A stretch of DNA of 64,000 bases from Pseudomonas sp. Q1-7 (lineage in GTDB: Bacteria > Pseudomonadota > Gammaproteobacteria > Pseudomonadales > Pseudomonadaceae), in assembly GCF_028010285.1 (NCBI RefSeq), contig NZ_CP116304.1, positions 753,501-817,500 on the forward strand, in the 5' to 3' direction. Below, one piece after another: positions 1 through 7,221 of this stretch. The stretch's first letter is position 1. Every line of letters starts with the position of its first letter. The position numbers and the translations under genes are program-made. The notes beneath the pieces are model-generated. The model saw only the letters and a program-made list of their open reading frames with translations. It ran no database searches and was not told where the DNA came from.

Positions 1-821
1 GCCTCGCTCAGCGAGGCACGTTCGCCTCGCACCTTCGTCACATAGCGATAGAGTTCGGCCATGAACTTGCGGCTGACGCGGATGTCTCGCGGCTTGCTGC
101 CCTTGGTCGCCATGCCGCTCCCGTCGAACGGATCGAGGTGAAGGAGGTGGTTCCGCTCGGTTCCTCCCTTCTTGTCGGGGTCGAAGACATAGGCCAGCGG
201 GAACGTGGCGATTTCCTCGCGGCGCAGGCCCGTATGGAGCGTCAGACGCATCATCATCCGGTGATGGGGGTTCTCCACTGCAGCCAGGAGCGCCTTGACC
301 TCGGCCATGCTCAGGTACTTGGGCAGGACCTTGGGTTTACGCGGCATCACATCGTTCGCCATGGCCTTGCCGCCGCTGGCATCGGTATGCGCAAGGAAAC
401 CTGTTTGGCGCCTCACGGTGCGTTCTTCATAGGTGAAGGGCAGGCGCCTCACCCACCCCTGCTCTAGTGCGAATTCGTAGAACTCGCAGATGTAATGCAG
501 GCGCTGGTAGGTGGTGTTCGATGCCAGTTCGCATGAGTCCAGGCAGTAGTCCCGATAGGCAGCCACAAGGGACTTGGCCTCGCCTCGATCAACGTCGTGC
601 CAGTCTAGGTCATGGGCCTGGATGAAGCTAAAGAAGTCGTACAGAGCGCGTCCTGTGCTGGGCCAGGATCGCTTGGAGCGAATGGCTCCGCGAAGCAGGT
701 AGTGACGAAAAAATTGATTGGCTGGTATGCAACTCTCCATTGAGTCCCAAAGCAGAATAGGGAACTCCGGATAGGGTTGCCCAGCGATCACCAAATCCTC
801 AGTAGCCCAGACAAGCTCCAT
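1..821 (-). CDS. Tyrosine-type site-specific recombinase/integrase (C-terminus beyond window)
   Basis: The minus strand is open from an ATG at 821 to the window edge (273 codons), so the C-terminal catalytic part is cut off. A GGGGA stretch lies six bases before the ATG. The N-terminal ~110 residues look like a SAM-like core-binding domain. A typical catalytic-domain start follows, with TGLRREE around residues 205-211, which matches the first catalytic arginine motif of tyrosine recombinases. The remaining H-x-x-R and Tyr motifs would lie outside the window. The gene points away from the neighbouring chromosomal gene and starts about 150 bp from an apparent element boundary near 970. This placement is typical of an integrase at the end of a genomic island or transposon. 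The exact subfamily (phage-type, RIT or multi-recombinase type) cannot be decided from this part. Confidence 0.8.
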   Translation of the reverse strand, partial: MELVWATEDLVIAGQPYPEFPILLWDSMESCIPANQFFRHYLLRGAIRSKRSWPSTGRALYDFFSFIQAHDLDWHDVDRGEAKSLVAAYRDYCLDSCELASNTTYQRLHYICEFYEFALEQGWVRRLPFTYEERTVRRQTGFLAHTDASGGKAMANDVMPRKPKVLPKYLSMAEVKALLAAVENPHHRMMMRLTLHTGLRREEIATFPLAYVFDPDKKGGTERNHLLHLDPFDGSGMATKGSKPRDIRVSRKFMAELYRYVTKVRGERASLSE

Positions 822-858
822 CTGCTGTCCCCTGCATTGACCAGTCATCCCATCCCTT

Positions 859-876
859 TTTCTGCTGTCGCAGAAA
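859..876. promoter_or_regulatory. Perfect inverted repeat upstream of the integrase
   Basis: TTTCTGC and GCAGAAA form perfect 7-bp arms around a 4-bp centre, 38 bp upstream of the integrase start. It could be an operator, a recombinase binding site or an RNA hairpin in the leader. No function can be assigned from the sequence. Confidence 0.3.
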
Positions 877-969
877 TAGGGCCATTAGATCGCCCCTCAA
901 GCACCACCTCAGGAACAAAGAGCTCGTCAGGGACGATTTCTTAATAGAACAGGAATCTAACCTTTGTAA

Positions 970-1359
970 AGTACCAGATCGTCGCCCGAAACCCCGGTGG
1001 AGCAAGGGCTGCACCTACTCACCCGGCATCACTTGAAAGCGTTGCCCATCCTCGATGAAGAACGCCGGCTCGTCGGCATCGTCAGCTTGATCGATCTGGT
1101 CGGCGCCTCGCCGCCGACGCGTTCGACGAGCCTGCTCGACTTGTTGGGCTGGCGCCGGGACCGGGTCCTCGGACAGCTGATGAGTAGCCCAGTCAGTACC
1201 GTGGATGCGGACACCCATGCAGTGGAACTTATCCCGTTACTCTCCGATCACGGCCTACACTGTCTGCCAGTGCTGGAACAAGGGGAACTGGTCGGGGTGA
1301 TCACGCAAACGGATCTGGTCGCAGCCCTGCACCGTGACCTGCTGGCTCATCTGGGCTGA
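970..1359 (+). pseudogene. 3' remnant of an HPP/CBS-domain protein
   Basis: The reading frame encodes about 130 residues that form two CBS motifs. The first contains ALPILDEERRLVGIVSLIDL and the second contains CLPVLEQGELVGVITQTDLV. CBS pairs bind adenosyl ligands and regulate the domain they are fused to. In Pseudomonas this CBS arrangement is usually the C-terminus of HPP-family membrane proteins of roughly 370-390 residues. Here no HPP transmembrane part is present. The frame is closed upstream by a stop at 967-969, and the earliest available start is a GTG at 997 already inside the CBS region. Homology seems to begin at about 976. The simplest reading is that the adjacent integrase element removed or displaced the 5' end. 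Expression of a stand-alone CBS protein cannot be excluded. Confidence 0.6.
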
Positions 1360-1478
1360 TCGACTGCCTTGGCGCCGAAGCGGACCGAGCCGGCGCCGAA
1401 TTTCACATCTGTCATTCAAAAGGAGGCTTTCGGACGCGGTTGAACCCGGCTTCAATCACTTCCCCGCTTGTCGTACCG

Positions 1479-2339
1479 ATGGACATTGACCTTACTCGTA
1501 CCTTCCTGGAAATCGTTCGTTACGGCAGTTTCGTCTCTGCTGCCGAACATCTGCACCTGACTCAGACGGCCATCACCGCGCGTATCCAGAAACTGGAGAG
1601 CCAGCTCAGCAGCACACTGTTCGTCCGCAACCGGGCGGGCGCAAGATTGACCGCCGATGGCGAGGCGTTCGTTCCATACGCCAACCAGATCGTCCAGACC
1701 TGGGAGGCTGCGCAACGCGACCTGCCGTTGCCGGACGGGTATCACAATATCCTGCACATCGGCGGTGAGGTGAGCCTCTGTAACCCGTTGATGCTGCGCT
1801 GGGTGAGTCGCATTCGAGAAACCATAGGCGACCACGCGGTGCGTGCTGAAATCGGTGATGGCCAGGCCCTGTTGCGTCAGCTGGAGCTCGGTGCGCTGGA
1901 TGCGGTGCTGGTTTACCAGCCGAACTACTGGCCAGGCATGCAGGTGGAGCAGTTGCTGGAGGAGAAGCTGATCCTGGTGCGGGCGAAGAACCCGGAGCCC
2001 TATGTCTACATCGACTGGGGCGAGGGATTTCGTCGTCAACACGACAGAGCCTTACCCGAGCGGGCCAAGGCAGCGGTTTCCTTCAACCTTGGGCCGCTGG
2101 CGCTGCAGTACATCCTGGAGAACGGCGGCTCCGGCTACTTCCGTACGCGAGTGGTGCAGAGCTACCTCGACAAGAAGGTGTTAAAGCGGGTTCCCAAGGC
2201 GCCGGAGTTCAGCTATCCGACCTACCTGGTGTATTCCCGGAATCGCGATTCGACGACGCTGCAACAGGCGCTTGCACTGCTCCGCGATGTAGTCAGTCAG
2301 GATACCGACTGGTCCCAGCGTTGGGATCCGATGATCTAG
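1479..2339 (+). CDS. LysR-family transcriptional regulator
   Basis: This 286-residue protein has an N-terminal winged helix-turn-helix typical of LysR regulators (residues ~1-60, with FLEIVRYGSFVSAAEHLHLT and a recognition helix ending in ARIQKLE). A periplasmic-binding-protein-like effector domain follows. The ATG at 1479 gives the family-typical start MDIDLTRTF. It lacks a clear Shine-Dalgarno. An AGGAGG at about 1421 lies 13 bases before an in-frame TTG at 1440, so a slightly longer protein is possible. It follows the CBS remnant on the same strand. The target genes are not evident, because no divergent partner lies next to it. Confidence 0.85.
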   Translation: MDIDLTRTFLEIVRYGSFVSAAEHLHLTQTAITARIQKLESQLSSTLFVRNRAGARLTADGEAFVPYANQIVQTWEAAQRDLPLPDGYHNILHIGGEVSLCNPLMLRWVSRIRETIGDHAVRAEIGDGQALLRQLELGALDAVLVYQPNYWPGMQVEQLLEEKLILVRAKNPEPYVYIDWGEGFRRQHDRALPERAKAAVSFNLGPLALQYILENGGSGYFRTRVVQSYLDKKVLKRVPKAPEFSYPTYLVYSRNRDSTTLQQALALLRDVVSQDTDWSQRWDPMI

Positions 2340-2417
2340 CGATGGCTGCTCGGATGCCTGCGCTTGCAAAATCAGAGCGGCCGGAACACTACTCCTCTAA
2401 CACAGGCACATGGGTAG

Positions 2418-2891
2418 TCACTGCCGCCAGTAATACCCCGAGCACTCGTGCTGAAGTGCGTCTGGAAAGTCCCAATTCCTGACGAGGAAGCGCTCGGAAC
2501 CTTCCATCGCGCAATCGATGTGCACACGGTTCAGTGCAGGCATGTGGGCTGCAATCAAAATTGATTCTACGAGACGGACGTCCTGAGGCAGGAGCTTCTG
2601 GTTGCCGTCTGGGATGCCAAGCGCGATAGACAGGTTGGCGTGGTACCAAAATCGCCCTTTCAGGTGTTCTCCCAGACGATCCCGAAAGGACCGCCCACTC
2701 TCCGCTTCTTTCGTTTCGCCGATGTACAGCAGGACGTCAGGGCCATAAACGGGATGGCGGCCATAGATGCAATAGAACCCGTTTCCGTCCATTCCGCGGG
2801 TACTGGGAGGTATGTATATCTGCCTTTTCGCGTCATATAGGAGCTTGGTCCGTTCGGCCCAGTAGATATCGACAATGGACAACTCGGTCAT
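2418..2891 (-). CDS. GIY-YIG-like nuclease-fold protein
   Basis: This protein of 157 residues has the ordered motif set of the GIY-YIG nuclease fold. FYCIYG lies near residue 39, LLYIGET near residue 54, an arginine in FRDRLGEHL, a glutamate in VESILI and a terminal asparagine in PALN. In GIY-YIG enzymes the Tyr, Arg and Glu positions make the active site, so it may be catalytically competent. It has no obvious DNA-binding fusion domain, and an N-terminal ~37-residue extension precedes the fold. Its ATG overlaps the stop of the upstream 82-codon gene (ATGA), so the two are probably translationally coupled. The family call is based on motif spacing only. A homing endonuclease, a defence nuclease or a non-nuclease relative are all possible. 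Confidence 0.55.
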   Translation of the reverse strand: MTELSIVDIYWAERTKLLYDAKRQIYIPPSTRGMDGNGFYCIYGRHPVYGPDVLLYIGETKEAESGRSFRDRLGEHLKGRFWYHANLSIALGIPDGNQKLLPQDVRLVESILIAAHMPALNRVHIDCAMEGSERFLVRNWDFPDALQHECSGYYWRQ

Positions 2892-3136
2892 CGGGCCCTC
2901 TCGGTAGACAGCAGCTGCATGGCTGCGAGTTGGTCACCGACGAGGCGTTTCAACCATCTTTGAGCAGGCTGAACCACAGCTGAAAGACTCCTGCTGTTTG
3001 CAATATGGAAAGCGTCCAAATACCGTGGATCGACTTCCTCGACTACATCAAGCGTTCGCAAGCGATTTCTGGCTGACGATGCCTTCTGAGCAAGGCGTAA
3101 ACCAAGGTCGAGAACATTGATAGCTGCTTTCTGCAT
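2888..3136 (-). CDS. Small protein of unknown function coupled to the GIY-YIG gene
   Basis: This open frame ends in TGA overlapping the ATG of the GIY-YIG-like gene, which argues that it is translated. From the ATG at 3136 it gives 82 residues, mostly predicted helix, rich in Leu, Ala and Arg, with no signal peptide or membrane segment. In-frame sequence continues upstream to an ATG at 3280 that overlaps the stop of the LysR gene (GCATGA). That would add 48 residues of low complexity, so the true start is uncertain. I do not recognise the family. It may be a partner or regulator of the nuclease-like protein. Confidence 0.45.
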   Translation of the reverse strand: MQKAAINVLDLGLRLAQKASSARNRLRTLDVVEEVDPRYLDAFHIANSRSLSAVVQPAQRWLKRLVGDQLAAMQLLSTERAR

Positions 3137-3276
3137 GAGTTTGCATTGCCAGTCAGCCTGTGGTGTTGCTCCGACGGCCGAGCGGCCCTTGTCAGGCTCG
3201 ATGATCGGGCTGGCTGGTTGGGATTGCTGACGCGTGTCGGAGCAAGAAGCGGCAAGACCATTGCCAGGTCCGTTCC

Positions 3277-4185
3277 TCATGCTTGCAGATGCGGCTTCAT
3301 CAGCTCCTCGAACCAGTCCATGAACACTGCCAGCCGCCGTGAACGCTGGCGCCGGTGTGGATAGAGTAGCGACACCGGCATTGGCGCTGCGCAGTGTGCG
3401 GGCATGACCTCCACCAGTTTTCCCATGTCGAGCAGGTGTTGCACGTCGAAGCGAGGTATCTGGATCAGTCCCAAACCCGCGAGGCAGCAAGCGATGTAGT
3501 TCTCGGCGTTGTTCGTCACCACCTGGCTGGGCACGGGCACACTGTGTTCGATACCGTCGTCGGAGAGATAGTCCCACGGCATCTCGCGTCCGGTGGTGGG
3601 CGATGCGTAACCCACCATCCAGTGCCCGCAGCAGAGGTCGCTAGGCTGTTCAGGCATGCCCTGCGCCTGCAGGTAGGCGAGGCTGGCGCAGTTGATCAGT
3701 CCGACTTTTCCCAGCGGCCGAACGGCAAGAGAGTTGCTCTGCAACGCGCCGACACGCACCACACAATCGACGCCCTCCCGCACCAAATCAACGGCGCGAT
3801 CGCTGGACCCCAGGATGAGCCGCAGCCGGGGGTGCTGCCGCAACAGTGTCGGAAGTGCCGGTGCGATCAGCCTGCGCGCAATGCGGCTGGGCACATCGAC
3901 CCGCAATTGGCCTGATACCTGGCGCTGGCTGGCTTGGAACATCGTGTCAATGTTTTCCACGTCGGCCAGCAACGGGCGCACGTGCTCGAGTAGTTGCACG
4001 CCATCGGCGGTCAAATGCACCTGGCGCGTGGTCCGGTGCAGCAGGCGGGTGCCCACCTGCGTTTCCAGTTGCTGGATGCCCGCCGACACTGAGGCGCGCG
4101 GCAGCTCCAGTGCATGCGCCGCTTTGATGAAGCTGCCCATCTCCGCGACCTGAGCGAAGATGCGGTACTGATCGAATCTGTCCAT
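3277..4185 (-). CDS. LysR-family transcriptional regulator
   Basis: This protein of 302 residues starts MDRFDQYRIF at an ATG preceded by a strong GAGGAGG. The first ~60 residues are a LysR helix-turn-helix (EMGSFIKAAHALELPRASVS). The rest is the usual effector-binding domain, including the segment SSDRAVDLVREGVDCVVRVG that is common in the CrgA/DmlR subgroup. It lies 40 bp downstream of the DUF924 gene and near an SDR gene on the same strand. Regulators of this subgroup often control adjacent SDR or oxidoreductase genes, so the SDR at 5217-5990 is a plausible target. That link is inference only. Confidence 0.88.
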   Translation of the reverse strand: MDRFDQYRIFAQVAEMGSFIKAAHALELPRASVSAGIQQLETQVGTRLLHRTTRQVHLTADGVQLLEHVRPLLADVENIDTMFQASQRQVSGQLRVDVPSRIARRLIAPALPTLLRQHPRLRLILGSSDRAVDLVREGVDCVVRVGALQSNSLAVRPLGKVGLINCASLAYLQAQGMPEQPSDLCCGHWMVGYASPTTGREMPWDYLSDDGIEHSVPVPSQVVTNNAENYIACCLAGLGLIQIPRFDVQHLLDMGKLVEVMPAHCAAPMPVSLLYPHRRQRSRRLAVFMDWFEELMKPHLQA

Positions 4186-4225
4186 CGTCCTCCTCAAGGC
4201 GCTGGCGTGGCTTGCCGCGTCCGGT

Positions 4226-4795
4226 TCAGCCGGCAAACCCTCCCTGGTCCAGGAATGCCTGCTCCGCCGCCGTGGTAGAGCGCCCCAGCAGGATGTTGCG
4301 ATGTGGAAACCGGCCGAACCGTTCGACGATCGCCTGGTGGCCCAGCGCATGATCCAGCCAGGGCTGGCCTAGGCGGCGGTTGAGCATGACCGACAGTCGC
4401 TGGTCGGCCGGGTCTTCCGAATGTGCGAACGGCAGATAGAAGAATAGCCGCAATGCGGGATCGACCTGAGCATCCAGTCCCGCATTCACGGCCGCCCGCG
4501 CCACGTTTCTGGCGAGGAAATCCGTTGCATACATGTGCGCTGTTCCCCGAAACGCATTGCGCGGGAACTGGTCCAGCAGAACCAGCAGGGCAAGCGCGCC
4601 TTCGGCGGTGCTGGACCAATGGTTCAGCTCGCCTGCGGCGGCACGGTGGTGCGCACGCAGGAATCGCGCCCGAAATCGACGATCGAAGTCCGGGGCGTGG
4701 CTGAACCAGTCTCGCTGGGCGGCCGACCACCACTGAACCACCTGCGATGCCGTCGTGGCCTCCGTGGCCGCTGCCGAATTCGGTCTAGGTGTCAT
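4226..4795 (-). CDS. DUF924 family protein
   Basis: This protein of 189 residues matches the DUF924 (tetratricopeptide-like) family. Recognisable segments are WFSHAPDFDRRFRARF, LVLLDQFPRNAFRGTAHMYA and the conserved FFYLPFAHSEDPADQ followed by an HRNILLGR motif near the C-terminus. Members are cytosolic, all-helical proteins of unknown activity, common in proteobacteria. The ATG at 4795 overlaps the TGA of the upstream small membrane-protein gene (ATGA), so the two genes are likely co-translated. An in-frame region upstream of 4795 is a shadow of that gene. The length is normal for the family. Confidence 0.8.
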   Translation of the reverse strand: MTPRPNSAAATEATTASQVVQWWSAAQRDWFSHAPDFDRRFRARFLRAHHRAAAGELNHWSSTAEGALALLVLLDQFPRNAFRGTAHMYATDFLARNVARAAVNAGLDAQVDPALRLFFYLPFAHSEDPADQRLSVMLNRRLGQPWLDHALGHQAIVERFGRFPHRNILLGRSTTAAEQAFLDQGGFAG

Positions 4796-5055
4796 CCCTG
4801 CTTCCAGATCACCAGGCCGGCCAGCGCCGCCGGCACCAGAAAGACGAGCAGCAGGATCGGCAGCTCCTCGCGTACGGTGTAACCGGCATGAATGACGCCA
4901 ACCCAGAGGTTGGCAATTGAGAGCGCCAGCCATACTGGGATGAAGGCCTTTGCCGACAGGGCCAAAGCAGCCGCGTCACCACCCCATAATTTGCCAAACA
5001 GCAGGAATACGCCCAACAGCACCGTGCCTCCCGCAATGACCAACAGCATGTGCAT
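4792..5055 (-). CDS. Small three-helix membrane protein
   Basis: The predicted product is 87 residues with three hydrophobic segments (about residues 3-20, 36-55 and 66-84), which indicates an inner-membrane protein. It starts with an ATG at 5055, preceded by AGGAG. Its stop overlaps the DUF924 gene start, implying a two-gene operon. I do not recognise a named family. The lack of charged residues in the helices argues against a transporter subunit, but its function cannot be stated. Confidence 0.6.
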   Translation of the reverse strand: MHMLLVIAGGTVLLGVFLLFGKLWGGDAAALALSAKAFIPVWLALSIANLWVGVIHAGYTVREELPILLLVFLVPAALAGLVIWKQG

Positions 5056-5216
5056 GTTCGATGCTCCTTTAGCGTCAGTAGTCGAGGTGCTGCCTGCACT
5101 GGGCAGGCCGTGAGTGCGCTCGGCCTCAGAGGTTCAGGTTCCGATGCAGGCAAGGCCGCAAGCCTCCTGCTCCCAGTTTGAAGAGCATGGGAGCAGGAGG
5201 CAGTGTGCGGCAGCGA

Positions 5217-5990
5217 CTACTTCGTCGTGTAACCTCCGTTGATCAGGATGGTCTGGCCGGTAATCCACCAGCCGTCGCTGACCAGATGACGAATGAAGGG
5301 CACGACGTCCTCGATGTCGGTCAGACCGGTCTTGCTAAACGGGGAAAGCGCTGCGGCCGTCTTGTGGTAGGCCACCGCATCGGCACCCTCGGCCGGGTAG
5401 AAGAAAGGCGTGTCCATCGGGCCCGGCCCGACCGCCGTCACCGAAATTCCTCGCGCGCCGAACTCCTTGGCTGCTGCACGAGTGAAGTGCTCCACCGGCG
5501 CCTTGGTGCCGGCATACGAGGCATAGAACGGGGTGAAGGCGCCGAGCAGCGAGGTTACCAGGGTCAGCACCTTACCGTTGTCATTGACGTGCTTGCCGGC
5601 TTCCTTGAGGAAAAAGAACGCGCTCTTGGCGTTGACCGCCGACATCTCATCGTACTCGGCCTCGCTGATCTCGATCATCGGCTTCTTCAGCACCTTGCCC
5701 ACAGTGTTGATCGCGATGTCGGGCCGGCCCACGGCGGCGATGGCGTCGGCGAACAGCTTCTCGACGGCCCCAGCCGTGGTGAGGTCGGCCTGGAGCGCCA
5801 CCGCTTGCGCTCCAGTCGCCTTGATGGCCGCGACCGTGGCGTCCGCATCGGCCCGGCTGGCCGCGCTGTTGTAGTGGATCGCCACTGCCTTGGCGCCGTG
5901 CTGGGCCAAGTCGCGGGCGATCAGGCCACCGAGATTCTTGGCGCCGCCAGTGATGAGGGCGACTTTGCCATTGATGGAATGGTCTGCCAT
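5217..5990 (-). CDS. Short-chain dehydrogenase/reductase
   Basis: This classical SDR of 257 residues has the cofactor motif TGGAKNLGG near residue 14. The catalytic Ser lies in VTSLLGAF, Tyr and Lys lie in YASYAGTK (Y-x-x-x-K), and the C-terminal WWITGQTILINGGY is typical of the FabG-like group. It should be a cytosolic NAD(P)-dependent oxidoreductase of unknown substrate. The ATG at 5990 is set by AAAGGAGC upstream. The gene faces away from the restriction island, and the ~270 bp between 5990 and 6265 hold the divergent promoters. It may be regulated by the LysR protein encoded at 3277-4185. Confidence 0.87.
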   Translation of the reverse strand: MADHSINGKVALITGGAKNLGGLIARDLAQHGAKAVAIHYNSAASRADADATVAAIKATGAQAVALQADLTTAGAVEKLFADAIAAVGRPDIAINTVGKVLKKPMIEISEAEYDEMSAVNAKSAFFFLKEAGKHVNDNGKVLTLVTSLLGAFTPFYASYAGTKAPVEHFTRAAAKEFGARGISVTAVGPGPMDTPFFYPAEGADAVAYHKTAAALSPFSKTGLTDIEDVVPFIRHLVSDGWWITGQTILINGGYTTK

Positions 5991-6164
5991 GGGGGGCTCC
6001 TTTGCGAATGGGTGCACCCTCAGTTTAGGCAGAGGACGATCGGAGATAATCCGCCCGACTCTGGATAGATCATCCAGAAAATCAACCCAATCGACATCAA
6101 CTGAATCTTGGGGGGGGCGAGGGGTGAGCATGGCGGCACGCGATAGTGCTTTCAGGCTATTTCG

Positions 6165-6177
6165 GATCAAAATGATC
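6165..6177. promoter_or_regulatory. Candidate operator palindrome upstream of the WYL regulator
   Basis: GATCA-AAA-TGATC is a perfect inverted repeat in the AT-rich stretch that precedes the WYL regulator gene by about 90 bp. BrxR/CapW-type regulators bind inverted repeats upstream of their own defence loci, so this is a reasonable candidate. The short arms mean that chance occurrence is possible. Confidence 0.35.
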
Positions 6178-6264
6178 TTCAAGTTTTCTTTTTGTGATTT
6201 TTATTTGCCGGTACTTTGATCGCCGTTTATCGTGTGCGCTGTTCTGTTCAAGACTGGCCAAGCC

Positions 6265-7149
6265 ATGACCATTGAGGCTCTCTCGCAATTGACCCAGGCC
6301 CAGCGCGACCGCCTGGCTTACCTCGAATTGCGTCTGCGGTTTGTCGGCGAGATCGGGCGTCAGGACCTGATTCAGCGTTTCGGCATTCAAACGGCTGCCG
6401 CCACCCGCGACCTCACCACCTATCGTGAGCTCGCCGGCAACAATCTGGCCTATGACCGCAGCAGCAAGATCTATACGCCGACCAAGGAGTTTCGCCCGCT
6501 CTTCACCTTTTCTGCTGACCGAGTGCTGGCCTGGTTGGCCGAGGGCTTTGGCGATGGCGAGCCTGCAAGCAGTGCGCCGGGGATTTCCTGCGTAACGCCA
6601 GGACGCCTGACCCAGCCTGACCTGGAAACCCTGGGTGTGGTAACCCGCGCCATCTATCACCGCTGTCCTCTGCGAGTGGACTACTACTCCCTGGGCAGCG
6701 GTAAGACCCAGCGGGAGATCGTGCCCTTCGCGCTGATCGATACGGGCTTGCGCTGGCACGTGCGCGGCTACGACCGCAGGCGCGAGGCATTTCGAGACTT
6801 CGTGATCACCCGCATCAGGCGGCCAAAGCTACTAAAGGAGTCTCCTGTCGCCGAACACGAACGCCCTGAACAGGACGTTCAGTGGAGCCGGATACTGGAG
6901 GTCGAACTGGTGCCTCACCCGGATCAACCGCACCCCGAAATCACCATCATGGATTACGGCATGAGCGACGGGGTGCTGCGCCTGCGCCTGCGCGGTGCCA
7001 CTGCTGGCTACGTGCTGCGCAAGTGGAGCATCGACTGCTCGCCGGATCACCGATTGCGTGACCCGGAGTACCGCCTCTGGCTGAAAGATCCGCTGCTGCT
7101 CTACGGCGTGGAAACGGCGGTGCTGGCGCCCGGCTACCGAGCGGCCTGA
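6265..7149 (+). CDS. WYL-domain transcriptional regulator (BrxR/CapW-like)
   Basis: This protein of 294 residues has an N-terminal winged helix (about residues 15-65, with FVGEIGRQDLIQRFGIQTAA). A WYL domain is centred on residues ~130-195 (YHRCPLRVDYYSLGSG to VRGYDRRREAFRDFVITRI) and is followed by a C-terminal dimerisation-type WCX region. This layout matches the BrxR/CapW family, which represses phage-defence loci and is thought to respond to a nucleotide or nucleic-acid signal. It lies directly upstream and co-oriented with the type I restriction genes, 72 bp before hsdM. A GTG at 6232 would add 11 residues. The ATG at 6265 is preferred because it fits the family start, although neither start has a strong ribosome site. 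Confidence 0.8.
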   Translation: MTIEALSQLTQAQRDRLAYLELRLRFVGEIGRQDLIQRFGIQTAAATRDLTTYRELAGNNLAYDRSSKIYTPTKEFRPLFTFSADRVLAWLAEGFGDGEPASSAPGISCVTPGRLTQPDLETLGVVTRAIYHRCPLRVDYYSLGSGKTQREIVPFALIDTGLRWHVRGYDRRREAFRDFVITRIRRPKLLKESPVAEHERPEQDVQWSRILEVELVPHPDQPHPEITIMDYGMSDGVLRLRLRGATAGYVLRKWSIDCSPDHRLRDPEYRLWLKDPLLLYGVETAVLAPGYRAA

Positions 7150-7221
7150 GCGAACGATTACATACCCGCCGTGATGCGTTAGGCATCCGGCGACACGAAA
7201 ACTGAGAGTGATTACCGCCCC

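Noticed and set aside
138..467. Plus-strand open frame of 109 codons at the window start
   Set aside because: It is the reverse-strand shadow of the integrase gene, whose TGLRREE motif and continuous frame are convincing.
3146..4153. Several long plus-strand frames opposite the LysR gene
   Set aside because: They are shadows of the LysR gene in GC-rich DNA; the minus-strand gene has a strong ribosome site and clear domain match.
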